A DNA stretch of 64,000 nucleotides, from positions 682,001 through 746,000 of the forward strand of contig NW_020194559.1 of assembly GCF_002865645.1 (NCBI RefSeq), in the 5' to 3' direction. The notes beneath the pieces are model-generated. The model ran no database searches and was not told the DNA's origin. It saw only the letters and a program-made list of their open reading frames with translations. The translations under genes were made by a program, and so were the position numbers. The DNA comes from Hyaloscypha bicolor E (Eukaryota; Ascomycota; Leotiomycetes; Helotiales; Hyaloscyphaceae). This document shows, piece by piece, positions 39,701 to 51,340 of the stretch (position 1 is the stretch's first letter; each line of letters begins with the position of its first letter).

Positions 39701-41500
39701 GAAACTCTAGTTATTTATTAACTAGTATAGATTTAACTATTCGATTTTGAAATTAAGTATATTAAAGAAACCAAATATACTATTACTAATGAATTATTAA
39801 GATATTTATAATAAGAAGGCAATAATAAAGATAATAAGAATATTAATAAATGGTTAGTAATAGAGCTTAATACTATTAAAATAGTATTTATTAGATAGAA
39901 AATTCGAATAAAAGAAATAATTCCGGTTTAGTTATATAATATTATTTTAAGAAATCCGATTCCTAAGACCTTTATTAGATATTTAAATAATAGTATCTAG
40001 TTACTAGAGATTAATAATTAAAGCCTTATTATATCTAAAAGCGAATTAGTAATATTAAAAAATAATAAAATCCGGAAATTATATAATAAAGGCTATAGCC
40101 TTTTATATATAACTATTAGTAAAATAGTAAATAATAATACTAACTTATATATTTTATTTAATAATTCGACTATTTTACTAGATCTCTTAAATAATAGCTA
40201 TTCCGAATAATATTAGAATATTATATAATATCTTATAATACTCTTTAGACTAGAAGAAATATCTAGAATTAAGTTTTGAAAGTTAAATAGAAAAGCTTTA
40301 AATTATAGTATAAGAGATTAATTATTCTAGAAAATTATATCTAAAATATATCTATTTTAACTTATTATTAATAATTAAGAATAAAGGGATTTTATTATTA
40401 AAGAGCTATATAATAAGATTAGATATACCGGAAGAGAAAGTATTTTTTATTTAGTAGCTAGCTACTATTATTAGAAAGGTTATTATAATTATATATGGAA
40501 ATATATTAATATTTATAAGGTCTATTAATATAAAAGTAAAAAAAGATAAAAAGAAGCTTTATATCTAATAAAAGCTATACTTCTTTTTTATTATCTTGAG
40601 ATTAATATAATTAAACTACTAGACTATAAAGGATATAATTTATTAGTTATTATTAGAGACGACTTTTTAGAATAAATTAAAACTAGATCTTTAAAGAATT
40701 TAACTAGTAAAAAGGTTACTAAGTTTATTTAAAAAGAAATTATTTATAGATATAGTTTATTTAGGTAACTTAAAATAGATAGCAGATCGGAATTCAAAAA
40801 AATAGTAATTTAGGAACTTAATAAGCTGGAAATTAATAGAATTATTATTTTAGTCTATAATTCTAAGGGAAATAATATAATTAAAAGAGAATATTAACCG
40901 ATTATTCAAGTATTTATTATATTTATAATAAGTAAAAAGAAGCCTTAGATAGATTTACTATTATATATTCTATTTACTAATTAAATTACTATATATAGAC
41001 TAACTGGATTTATTTCCTTTTATATAGTCTATAATAAAGAAGTAGTACTATTTATAGAAATATATTTTCCAATCTAGAGAATATTTAAATAGAATAAAGT
41101 TTATAATAGAAAAGTACTTCTAAAGATATAAATAAAGTAAATATAGATAAGAGATAAAAATATTAAAGAAGCCAGAATAAAAAAGAATAAATAATACTAA
41201 AAGAGAAAAGAATAATTTAATACTATTTATTAGATTTGTTTAAAGCCTATTTCTGAAAAGAATCTGGTTCTTATATATAATATTAAATTAATAAATTAAG
41301 ATAAGTTAAGAAATATAAAGCTATTATATTACTAGCTTGGCCTATATAGAATAAGGTATATAGATTAACTAAAAGAATATTATATATTAGAAGAACTTAA
41401 TAGTACTATATTTCGAAAGATATATACCGGGAATTAATTTAAGTAGTTTATTAAAAGAGATAAATTCTAGTATTTCTCTAAAGACGAAATTAATAATAAG
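36800..41500 (+). pseudogene. Gypsy pol: protease, RT, RNase H, integrase, copy B
   Basis: Domains in order on the + strand. Retropepsin near 37,180-37,215, where D-T-G-A-E-V-N now reads N-T-R-T-K-V-N, a textbook G-to-A series. Reverse transcriptase about 38,560-39,000, with P-W-F-L-V-I-K-K, Y-R-L-I-N, a F-F-S-G-Y segment, T-P-L-G-L-L-R and F-I/L-N-N-I for the catalytic x-x-D-D. RNase H about 39,470-39,800, with Y-K-S-G-I, T-T-K-K-E-Y-R-E-L and L-D-T-N. Integrase about 40,380-41,450, with R-Y-T-G-R-E-S, the Y-K-G-Y-N-L-L-V-I-I-R-D-D-F core, N-K-L-E-I-N-R-I, and a GPY/F-like L-G-L-Y-R-I-R-Y plus G/E-Y-Y-I-L-E-E-L module near 41,340-41,400. The PR-RT-RH-INT order places it in Metaviridae. All catalytic acids that are GA-coded are mutated. 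Confidence 0.85.
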
Positions 41501-43639
41501 TATATATTTATAAATAAATGTTTTAAAATAGATATAGAACTAGAAAAAGAAGTAGTTATAGAATACTATAAATAAAATAGTATTTAGGAGATTAAGAAAG
41601 CTATTAGTATTATTATATATATTCTAGAATTACCGGAATTAGAGAGAATAAAATATATCTCCTTTATAAAAAACTAGAAAGAAATATCTAATAATAGAAG
41701 CTCTTCTTAACCTGAAATAAAGCTTATTATTTTCGATTTTTATATATCTTTTGATTTTTACTTCCGACTAATATTTATAACCTTTAGAGAATATTATTAT
41801 TAGACTATTATTTTGGAAATTAGATAAGCTTTACTATTACTTATTTCTTACTATTATTTAATTACTATTATTAGATAATATTTTTAATATATAAAATTCT
41901 ATTACTAGATCTTGGAAATTAAATATAAAGAATTCCTTTTAGTATAAAAATAAATAGGAGATTGAGAGGTTACCTTATAAACTCTTAATTTCGAACTATA
42001 ATAATAGATAGTAATTATATTTGGAATTAGGGAAAGAAAAGAAAAAGAAAAGAAGTCTTTTATATATATTTTACTAAACTAGAAACCTTTTAAAGGCTTT
42101 ATTTGCCTTTTTAACTAGCTATTCTTATAGCTTATATTAGTCTAAAGCTCGACTATAATATCTATAGATTTCGACTTTAATTTAAACTACTATTATAAGT
42201 TTTCTTATAATATCTAAATAAACTTTCTAATTAGAAGTTATATATAGATAGAATAAATAAACTAGAAGCCTTATAAAAGGAAAGAAAAACCTTATTAAAT
42301 CTAATAGTTATTTCCGAAAATATTTAATAATATATAATTCTAGGAATCTATTAGATATTGGATAAACTAGATCTACCTATTTAAAGCCTATTTTATACTA
42401 GAAAACCTACTTCTTTTTTAATATAACTATAGCTATTCTTAAAACTTATATTAAGGCTTAGTTAGTATATTATATATTCCTACTTTTATATAAAGAGAAC
42501 TTCTCTTATATAGAACCTATTCCCTAATTGAGATATTATTTTATTACCGGAAACTAATTACTTTTTTGAAAAGCTAGTATAATTTACTAATTCTTACTAT
42601 TAATCTATTTCTTATTATTAAATATTATCTAAATAATTCCTATATCCTTAATACTAATTCGAAATACCTAATCTTTCTATATTCTATATTAATTTTAATA
42701 TTAACTATTTCAAACTTAATAATAATACTATAAATTCTATTTATACTATTTTATAATCTTCTTTTTTATATATTCTAATACCTTTAATATTACCTTTATT
42801 AATATAGATATTATTTTAAAATCCCAAATAACTAAATAGTTTTATACTATTTAAAGTTAATTCTAATAAGTACTAAATAAATATAATTAGCTTTCGGAAG
42901 AGATATAGATTAGTTTCGGAAGAAGTAATACCTTATTCTAAATTATTCCTTAATTCTATTATTCTAATTCCTTTTCTATTAATATTTACTTTATATTTTC
43001 TCTAATATTTTTAGTATATTTATATATCTTACCTTTTATATATCTTACCTTTTATATATTTCTTATATTATTTCCCTTCTTTTATATTATTTTTTGAGTT
43101 AATAGAGATATTTCTAAATAAATAGAAGATCGGAATATATCTATATTATAAAATTTTCGTTATTTCCTTCTATATTCTAATACTTTAAATACTACTATTA
43201 TATCTATATTTCTATTATATTATTTTCTTATTTCTCTATTATTACTATTTAGTTTAATTTACTTTAATTATTTCCTTAATTATATTTCCTTAGATATATA
43301 TATTTGTATTCTTTTCTATAATAAAAGCCTAATTCTATATTTTACTTTCTATAATTATTTCTAATTTATAACTATATTACCTTAAATATATTTAATTATT
43401 ATATCTATTTTCCCTATTATATATATTACTATTTTAGTTTTATTTTCTTACTAGGAAAAAAGAAAAACTTGAATATATATAATATATTTATATAATCTAA
43501 AACTATTTTAATTTACTCTTTATTTTGAAATATATTTAAAAGAAATCCTTATAATTTTAAGAACTTTTAATTTTATAACTAATAATTATTATACTAATAA
43601 TACCTTTATAATACCTTTAAAAATAACAAAATAGCCGAA
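41501..43639 (+). other. Spacer between pol and the extra frame, copy B
   Basis: About 2.1 kb of AT-rich sequence conserved with copy A. I see no further pol motifs and no clear frame. Confidence 0.45.
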
Positions 43640-46370
43640 GAATAGATTCCTCAAGTTAGTAAAATATAGTAGCTAGTCCTTATAAGCCGCAGTATTATTA
43701 AAAGCCTATAGATTAATAATATTAAAGTTTAGAATATTAAAAGAGCTTGGATAATTATAGAAGGCCTGCTAATATTAGAAAAGATAGCTATAATTACCGA
43801 ATTTAATACGAATATCCTAGATAAGCTAAGTAGTATATATAATAAGCTTTTAAAGTAGAAAATCTTTATTAGAGACGGGACTGGACTGGGATTAACTAAA
43901 GAGGAACTAAAGAACTATTAAGCTAATAATAGAAAATTCGAGAATATTATTAAAGGCATTCCCAAAGATAGATAAGAGAAGCTTAATAAGATTAAAACTA
44001 TAGTAAACGGTCTTAATACTAAGAGTTAGAATAGAATCGTACTATATAGTAAAGCTTTTGGCTAATATATTAATAATATTTGTAATAATCTTAATAAGAA
44101 TATTTATAAAAAGTTATATTCTCTCTTTAAGATAAAAGCTTTAGTATATAAAGCTATTTAGTTAATTAATAAAGCTACTTTGGAATATATTAAGGACAAG
44201 AAGTATTAGAATACTAGTATATTTACTAAATCAGATATTATTAAGGTATTTAAGTATACTAAAGCTATTTCGGAACCTGGAGAATTAGAGTTTAAGCTAC
44301 TATTAGCTAATAACCTTAAAACTGGATAGTATATCTTTAATATTTCCGGAATCCTAATTAAGAGAGTTTATAGTAATAAGTCTTTTCCTGCTTTCCGAGA
44401 TAAGCCTAAAGAATAGGCCCCTATTATAATTTCAGCTTTAATTTAACCGGATCTAGCTGAGAAAAATAGAACTAATTTAATAGAACCTGGTAAGAAAGCT
44501 ACTAGTAAAGCTAGTAGAACTAGTATAACTAGATAAGAAGAGCCTAGTAAGAATAGAGAATAAGCTAAGTTTAAAACTTCTAATAGATAGTAGAAATCTG
44601 AATACTAGACTAAGTATAAAGTTAGTAAAATAGTAGAAAGTAAAGAGAAGTCCTCTATATTAAAAGGAAAAATACTATCTAAAAAGACTCTTTTAATTAT
44701 ACCTAGAACTAAGAAGCAGAAGACTAGAAATATTGAATCCGGAGAACTTAATAAAAGTATTTAGTATACCTATAAGATATTAGCTAAATAGAAATTAATA
44801 CTTATTTAATAGAATAAGTATATTTTTAAAAAAATATATAGTAATATTATAGAACCTATCTATAAGTAAGAATACTATAGGATTAATAATGGATTTCTTA
44901 AAGCTTCCTATATAGTATATATTTAATAATTTACTAATACTTTTTTTATTAATATATAAGAAATTAAAGATATTTTAAAAGTAATTACTAAGATTTATAA
45001 AGTTACTAAAGGCAAGAAGTATATTTCTATTATTTAAATAAATAAGGAGATATAGGATTTCTTTTTTAAAAACTAGGAAATTAAGAAATATAGATATAAG
45101 TATTATATTTCTAATTAATTCTACCCAAATCTATAGTTCTAATTTAATACTATAGTCTCTATTCTTGAGTCTAGTATTACTAATTTAGGTACTAATAGCT
45201 ATATTTATAAAAAGAATTACCTGAAATAAATTAAGAAGTTTGGTATTTAAGAACTCTTAATAGAAGAGATAGAGATATTATAGTTCTATTTCCGAAAAAA
45301 TAATATATTAATATATAGAGATCTTAATAATAGCTACTTTATCTTAGCCTCTTAACTTTTAATAGCAGATCTATTAATATAGCTCGGATTTTATAAGATA
45401 TTAAGTAAGTATTCTATTTATCTAGTTATTTACCTTTAGCTAGCCTAATACTTTATTTCTGGAAATATTAATTATAATTAGTATAAAAGTAATACTAAAG
45501 ATCTAACTACTATTAAAGCTTTAAATAGTAAATTCTACCTTAGTAAAAAGTATTGGAATATTAGCTATATTTTTCTTATAGATTATAAGAAGGCTATTAT
45601 CTTTAGTAAGAAGTTCTTTAAAGATATTAATTACTTTTCTATTTCTAATAAATTTAAACCGGAAGTAGCTAAGGAAATAGGTAAGTATCTACTAAAGGTA
45701 ATAGGAAAAAAGACTCCGAATATAATCTATTTAACTAGACAAATAAATACCTTTAGCTAGGTAATTTATAAGTCTGGAATTATAAGAAAGTATTAATTCT
45801 CGAATAATATATAAGTTAAAGAATAGCTTAATAATAATTTATTACTTAATAGGCCTTTTACTATAGTTCCTATAAGTCTAGTTACTATTAAGGATAGAAT
45901 ATACGAAAATGAAATCTCCTATAAGGTTATTAAAGCCTCTTATCTAGAGCTTTCCCCTCCTATTAAAGGTCGATTTAAGAATACTATAGATAATACGAAA
46001 TTCGAAAAAGCTATTTATTTGAAGTATATTAGTATGATTTATAATATAATTTACTATAATAAGCCTTTTTAATACCTTATAGTAAAGGCAGAAATTAAGT
46101 AATAATTAAAGGCAGATACTAATTAATATAGAGAACTATATCGGATTTAGTATAAGAATATAGCTAAGCAGATTCGGATTACTTTTAAGTAAGTTCGGGA
46201 ATATGAAATAAAATTATTTAAGGGTAATAAGTTTTATTTTAGGTATATAGAAAAGAAATTAGATTAACTAATAGAGGAGGATCCTAAATATTTTATTATT
46301 TCGGACTCCAAATAAAATTTTTCTATTATTTTTAGTATTTAGGGAACAAGTATAAATAAATAAGAAGTCG
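43640..46370 (+). pseudogene. Extra ~900-codon frame downstream of integrase, family unknown
   Basis: From about 43,640 a + frame reads as protein up to the 3' LTR, with stops almost only as TAG/TAA. It has a Lys-rich first half with Ser/Thr/Lys low complexity around 44,460-44,740, and a second half with aromatic- and Leu-rich segments (for example near 45,290-45,420 and 45,690-46,060). The 3' third is repeated in copy C (47,005-47,937) with mainly transition differences, which supports selection on a protein before RIP. It shows no signal peptide or fusion-type features that I can see, so I do not call it an envelope gene. It might be a captured host gene or an element-specific accessory gene. 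Confidence 0.5.
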
Positions 46371-46372
46371 GA

Positions 46373-46675
46373 TATAATATAGCAGGCCGTATTTATCGAA
46401 AATCGTATTATTTTGGTAGTTTTAAGGTTTAGGTTATATAATAAAGGCTATAGCCTTTTATATATAACTTGCGGAAATCATATAAGAAAGCTGGTTTTTC
46501 TATAGACTTAGAAAAGAATCCTTTATAAGTATTTAATTAATTAAGCTTTTATATACTATATACTATTTATACTTTATTATTTATACTTTTGATTTATTAT
46601 TTTATTATTAAATCACGTTTTATACTCTAGTATACTTTATATGGGTTTTTGTCTTATTATAGTTTCCCTTTTATA
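46373..46675 (+). repeat. 3' LTR of copy B (303 bp)
   Basis: Ends at 46675 and is followed directly by interior sequence of copy C. Confidence 0.85.
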
Positions 46676-46701
46676 CTATCTGGTTACTTACCTTTAGCTA
46701 A

Positions 46702-47004
46702 TATAAGAGAGAAACTATAATAAGACAAAAACTTATATAAAATATATTAGAATATAAAACATAACTTAATAGTAAAATAATAAATTAAAAGCATAAATAG
46801 TAAAGTATAAATAGTATATAATATATAAAAGCTTAATTAATTAAATACTTATAAAGGATTCTTTTCTAAGTCTATAGAAAAACTAGCTTTCTTATATAAT
46901 TTCCGCAAGTTATATATAAAAGGCCATAGCCTTTACTATATAACCTAAATCTCAAAACCGCCAAAATAATATAATTTTCAATAAGTATAGCCTGCTATAC
47001 TATA
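46702..47004 (-). repeat. Solo LTR inserted in copy C, TSD CTAR
   Basis: A 303-bp LTR in opposite orientation to copies B and C, flanked by CTAA (46698-46701) and CTAG (47005-47008); the difference is G-to-A, as RIP makes. The uninterrupted sequence in copy B (TTTAGCTAGCCTAATA near 45,436) confirms the empty site. It probably arose by LTR-LTR recombination of a full element. Confidence 0.8.
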
Positions 47005-47937
47005 CTAGTCCAATATTTTACTTCTAGAAATATTAATTATAATTAATATAAAGGCAATACTAAAAATCTAGCTATTACTAAAGCTTTAAATAGCAAATTC
47101 TACCTTAGTAAAGAGTATTGGAATATTAGCTATATTTTCCTTATAAACTATAAAAAGGCTATTACCTTTAATAAGAAGTTCTTTAAAAATATTAATTACT
47201 TCTCTATTTCTAATAAATTTAAACTAGAAATAACTAAGGAATTAGGCAAGTATCTACTAAAAGTAATAAAAGGAAAGATTCTAAATATAGTCTATTTAAC
47301 TAGATAAATAAATATCTTTAGTTAGGTAATCTATAAATCTGGAATTATAGAAAAGTATTAATTCTCGAATAATATATAAATTAAAGAATAGCTTAATAAT
47401 AATTTGCTACTTAATAGGCCTTTTACTATAATTCTAATAAGTCTAGTTACTATTAAGAATAGAATATATAAAAATAGAATCTCTTATAAGATTATTAAAG
47501 CCTTTTATCTAGAGCTTTCCCTTTCTATTAAAGGTTAATTTAAGAATATAATAGATAATACGAAATTCGAAAGAGCTATTTATTTAGAATATATTAGTAT
47601 AATATATAATATAATTTACTATAATAAGCCTCTTTAATATCTAGTAGTAAAAGCAGAAATTGAGTAATAATTAAAGGCAGATACTAATTAATATAAAGAA
47701 CTATATCGGATTTAGTATAAAAATATAGCTAAGCAAATTCGAATTACCTTTAAGTAAGTTCGGAAATATAAAATAAGACTATTTAAGGGTAATAAGTCTT
47801 ATTTTAGATATATAAAGGAGAAATTGGATTAACTAATAGAGAAGAATCCTGAATATTTCATTATTTCGGACTCTAAATAGAATTTTTCTATTATTTTTAG
47901 TATTTAGGAAATAAGTATAAATAAATAGGGGGTCGAA

Positions 47938-48240
47938 TATAGTACGGCAGGCCGTACTCATCGAAAATTATATTATTTTGGCGGTTTTAAGGTTTAGGTT
48001 ATATAGTAAAAGCTATAGCCTTTTATATATAACTTGCGGAAATCATATAAGAAAGCTGGTTTTTCTATAGACTTAGAGAATAATCCTTTATAAGTATTTA
48101 ATTAATTAAGCTTTTATATACTATATACTATTTATACTTTACTATTTATACTTTTGATTTATTATTTTGCTATTAAGTTATATTTTGCGCTCTGGTATAC
48201 TTTATATGGGTTTTTGTCTTATTACAGTTTCCCTCCCACA
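47938..48240 (+). repeat. 3' LTR of copy C (303 bp)
   Basis: Contains fewer transitions than the other LTR copies and keeps TTACAGTTTCCCTCCCACA at its end. Confidence 0.85.
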
Positions 48241-48830
48241 CTATTTGGGTATTTTGCTATCCGAAATCGCATAAGATAAAGGGATATATGAATAGGACAT
48301 ATATTACCGTAACCCTGTACCCTGCCAGTAGCTGTTTCGGCTCGGGCAGCTATACTTCTTCCGGCAGCAAGAAAAACATGCCCGTATTAGGCTTTTCGGA
48401 CAGGTAGGTAGTTACTGCTCTATAGAGGTACCCCGAGATAACTGCCTTTATAATATTCTAGATTAGAGATATCTATCCCCTAGTATTTTATTAATACAGA
48501 AAAGAATTAGTTAGAAGAAATAGGAGGATATAAGTTATTATAAGCAGTAAGTACCTATATAATTAATTAGTTAGACAGATAAGGTGAAACTGGGCTACTA
48601 GAAAAAAAGTACTATATATAACTATAGTAAGTCCGGCCTGAAAACATGATTAATAAAGACCGGATATATAATATCTTTACTATTATGAACTCTCGATATC
48701 CCAACTACTAGCTATAAAATACTAATATATAATATCGTTTCCCGACTCTGTTTTATATCTTTATATCTATAGCTCCGAGCTTACTTATATCTCGCAATAT
48801 TAATATAGCTAGAAAGATTCTACCATTAAT
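48241..48830. other. Transition into a less mutated region, no gene
   Basis: Composition moves towards normal from 48,241. The word TCGCATAAGATAAA at about 48,266 also occurs inside the MITE near 21,980, but the shared stretch is short. No gene recognised. Confidence 0.4.
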
Positions 48831-49095
48831 TGAGACTAGTAGTAATTCTTTATCTGCAAATGGTAATATACTTAGTAATAATACCTATATAAAAAAGGGA
48901 TACTAGAGCCAAATGATCCAGAGGCACGGCTAGCCTGGGGCCGAAGATATTACGGGGAGGACTGGTATCTAGAAGAAGTAGCTGGCTATAAAACTATATA
49001 GAATACGCGATATAAAAAGGAGAAACGCAAAAGGATTAAAGATGAGAAAGTAGAGGCAATAAGGAAGCTTTGGGAGACAGAACCTTGAAAATACG
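48831..49095 (+). pseudogene. Gene relic, charged protein fragment
   Basis: A + frame beginning near 48,900 reads G-I-L-E-P-N-D-P-E-A-R-L-A-W-G-R-R-Y-Y-G and runs, with one TAG, to a TGA near 49,088. It is Arg/Lys/Glu-rich. Family not recognised. It could belong to the same broken gene as the relic that follows. Confidence 0.45.
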
Positions 49096-49149
49096 AATAT
49101 TGAATAAGGGAATATAATCTTTAGCTATAAGGACTTACCAAAGTACAAA

Positions 49150-49690
49150 TCGACAAATCCAATTAACCTCTTCCCGAAGCGGTAATTAAAAGCAATTAGG
49201 AGGGCTTTTCTACTCTTCTCTAGGGCAGGACTCTATAACCTACTACTACAGACAGTGCTAATACTCGCACAACCCGCTACCGATCCAAACGAGCTGTACC
49301 GATACTTATAGAAGCTCTGGTAGATGAGGAGAGCGCTTCTAATATAACCAATATCAAAGTTCATTAGTCAAAGCATAATAAGACAAGACAGCGAAAGGTA
49401 TACAAGGGGGAGCGAGCAAGTCGAAGACTTGCTAATAAACCGGTCGAATGTGGTATATTCGCAATTCGAAGTATGGCACTAGTCCCCAATGACCTATAGC
49501 GCAATCCTTCGACGCGTAAGCATAATCCTGCAGGCCCTCGCAGCAAGAAGAAGTCAATAGCAGTCGAGCCCGCAAAGTATCGAGGGGCTTTGAAACCTGG
49601 GCGAGAAGGGACACACCGTTCGAGATCGAAGAAGCAATCTGGAGGCTGAATATACGTTGGAGGAGGGGGATCTGAACGATGGGGAATTAA
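49150..49690 (+). pseudogene. Gene relic, basic protein fragment
   Basis: One + frame from about 49,150 to a TGA near 49,640 or 49,690 is open except for scattered TAG/TGA at Gln/Arg positions (T-R-T-T-R-Y-R-S-K-R-A-V-P-I-L-I-E-A-L-V-D-E-E). Strongly basic in the second half. Partial RIP signature, near-normal composition. No family recognised. Confidence 0.45.
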
Positions 49691-49699
49691 GGATTGAGA

Positions 49700-50940
49700 A
49701 GCTTATACGTGAGACGAATGAGAGGGAGTTGCAGACATTCAGGGAGTATCAGCAGGGAACAGAAGATTTAATTCCATAAAGCATATATCGAGTCATTGCA
49801 AAGCTTCGGTCATGAATTTTACGTAATCCTTCCCCGGCACAACATCCAAGATCAAGACCATATGGCGGCGCACGATTAACAGGAGTGGGGATTCCTAGCT
49901 CTGTGCATTCTGATTTGCTTTTGAAGTGGTAGATCCTTCCCAGAAAGCTCAAACTAGGAGATCAAATGGTTATCATGATGCTGAGAGCCTCTGTATAGAG
50001 GGTAATTGCCACTGGTACTAGTCGTAAGTCAAATGTAGCTTGCAGATACAAGTTGAACTACGCTTGATTACAGCGCCTGCATGTTGACAAGTCCGTTGTT
50101 AATGACTATGGGACTCTTGCCTTACGGCAGCGAAAACAATATAAATTAAGTAGTATAATAATAGAGTTTGCGAACTTGTGCCTCCGAATGTTTGTTACTG
50201 GTATCCGTAGGGTTGAGCTCGAAATGCCAACTTTCTGCCCTGTAGCTCCTATCTAATCAGTCCATAGAAGCGATCTTAAAGCAAAACAGGGGATTCTAAT
50301 CTACCCACTATTAGCGTGCCTGCCTTACCTTACGCCTCACACAATCTGCTCACCAAAACAAAGGATTGCATCAACATCGAGAGCCGCACTCATGGAGGAA
50401 CATTATAAAGCCATCTTGGGCATTCAGCATGATGTCTCCTTTGCAACATGGGACTGTTAATCAAGAACCAAGCACTGCGCAGCTCACAATTTTTATACCT
50501 GGACCGGGAATCTTCACGTTTTGCTGAGTTCCACCATTAATGGCTCCGAATATGACCTGGCTGGCTAGGCGTACTGTGTGGCAGACTGTCAGATCCGCGG
50601 GGAGTGCTCGCAGGGACTGGAGACCCTCTATAGCGGGAACGTCCAGCGGAACAGAGCCCAAGCAAAAGGTGTGCTTTAACATCCCTTATTTTCGTTTCAA
50701 ATTTTGCTAATACTTGGAAAGAATCAGTTGTATACTCGAGATAGCCTTCCCAACCGTCAACGATCCCTCGACCCCTCAACTTGTCATCGTATCGACTACA
50801 GAATTCGAAGTGGCACAACAAACTCGCCGGAACTCCCTCCCAGCCTCCAGAAACCAGAGCTCGAACTCACCACCGATAACGTTAAGTTAGGGGTTCAAGA
50901 TGGGGGTCCGCAAGGTCTTTCGCCGGCATATCTAGGCCCG
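49700..50940. other. Normal-composition stretch without a supported gene
   Basis: Several frames stay open for 70-95 codons on either strand (for example the minus strand at 50,821-50,537). They overlap each other, lack splice-compatible continuation and resemble nothing I know. It may hold old gene remains. Confidence 0.4.
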
Positions 50941-50992
50941 GCTCGCTGATCTCAGGCAGAACATTTGGTGCGTACACACCACTTGGTTTGTG

Positions 50993-51042
50993 CACACCAC
51001 TTGGTTTCTACAGACCACTTGGTGCAGAAACCAAGTAGTGTG
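50993..51042. repeat. 17-bp inverted repeat within CCACTTGGT repeats
   Basis: CACACCACTTGGTTTCT (50993-51009) faces its reverse complement at 51026-51042 with one mismatch and a 16-base loop. The CCACTTGGT word occurs three times on the + strand at 50,978-51,023 and twice more as CCAAG(T) on the other, so the hairpin is built from an amplified motif. Confidence 0.8.
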
Positions 51043-51109
51043 TAGAAACCAAGCTTTTTGGATGATCTCTATCAGGATGGACCCCTTAGCCTTTATTTAG
51101 AAGGCGGAC

Positions 51110-51340
51110 CTTCCGCTTGCCCAGGACCGTCATTCCGGTTGGGACAGTTGCTCTGGCTCAGCGATCGTGCCCGCACAATTGGGCTGGCTTACATTTTGTC
51201 CTGGCCCAATTGTGCTGGGACAGATGGTGTCCCGGCACGTGGGACAAGGTTGGGACAGTTGCTCTAGCTCAGGGATCGTGCCCGCACAATTGGGCTGGTC
51301 CACCCAATGCGCCAGCACAAATGGGCGAGATCTGTGTATG
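51110..51340. repeat. Foldback/tandem repeat rich in GCACAATTGGG
   Basis: A 50-bp segment (GGTTGGGACAGTTGCTCTRG...) at 51137 repeats at 51248, 111 bp later. Its end GCACAATTGGGC (51173-51184) pairs with GCCCAATTGTGC (51204-51215), making a hairpin between the direct copies. Overlapping open frames here on both strands are by-products of the repeat. Possibly a small non-autonomous element; no target duplication was identified. Confidence 0.75.

Larger units (their letters stand above)
33539..46675 (+). mobile_element. Gypsy LTR retrotransposon copy B (complete, RIP-degraded)
   Basis: 13,137 bp with 303-bp LTRs at 33539-33841 and 46373-46675, coded on the plus strand, inverted with respect to copy A. 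Flanks do not match: CTAG precedes the left LTR (33535-33538) and CTAT follows the right one (46676-46679). The left flank is an AAA-family gene, whereas the right flank is the interior of a third Gypsy copy. The simplest reading is that deletion or ectopic recombination between elements removed the original flank. Purine-rich sequence precedes the 3' LTR, better preserved in copy C (AGGGGGTCGAA). Confidence 0.86.
46676..48240 (+). mobile_element. 5'-truncated Gypsy copy C containing a solo LTR
   Basis: 46676-46701 and 47005-47937 together match the 3' part of the extra frame (compare 45,410-46,372), and 47938-48240 is a 303-bp LTR in the same orientation, so this is the 3' end of a third copy. 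The intact-looking right LTR ends CCCTCCCACA at 48240, the least mutated LTR terminus in the window. Everything 5' of 46676 is missing, replaced by copy B. Confidence 0.8.

Noticed and set aside
43640..46370. Envelope-like gene of the Gypsy element
   Set aside because: The position fits, but no signal peptide, cleavage or fusion-type features or C-terminal anchor could be seen, so I leave it unidentified.
46702..48240. A 1.5-kb DNA transposon with 300-bp terminal inverted repeats
   Set aside because: The inverted 303-bp sequences are LTRs: the same sequence occurs as direct repeats bounding both full elements, and the left one has its own CTAA/CTAG duplication, so it is a solo LTR inserted in copy C.
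50537..50821. 94-codon minus-strand open frame
   Set aside because: No recognisable motif, overlaps other frames of similar length, and has no splice-compatible continuation.
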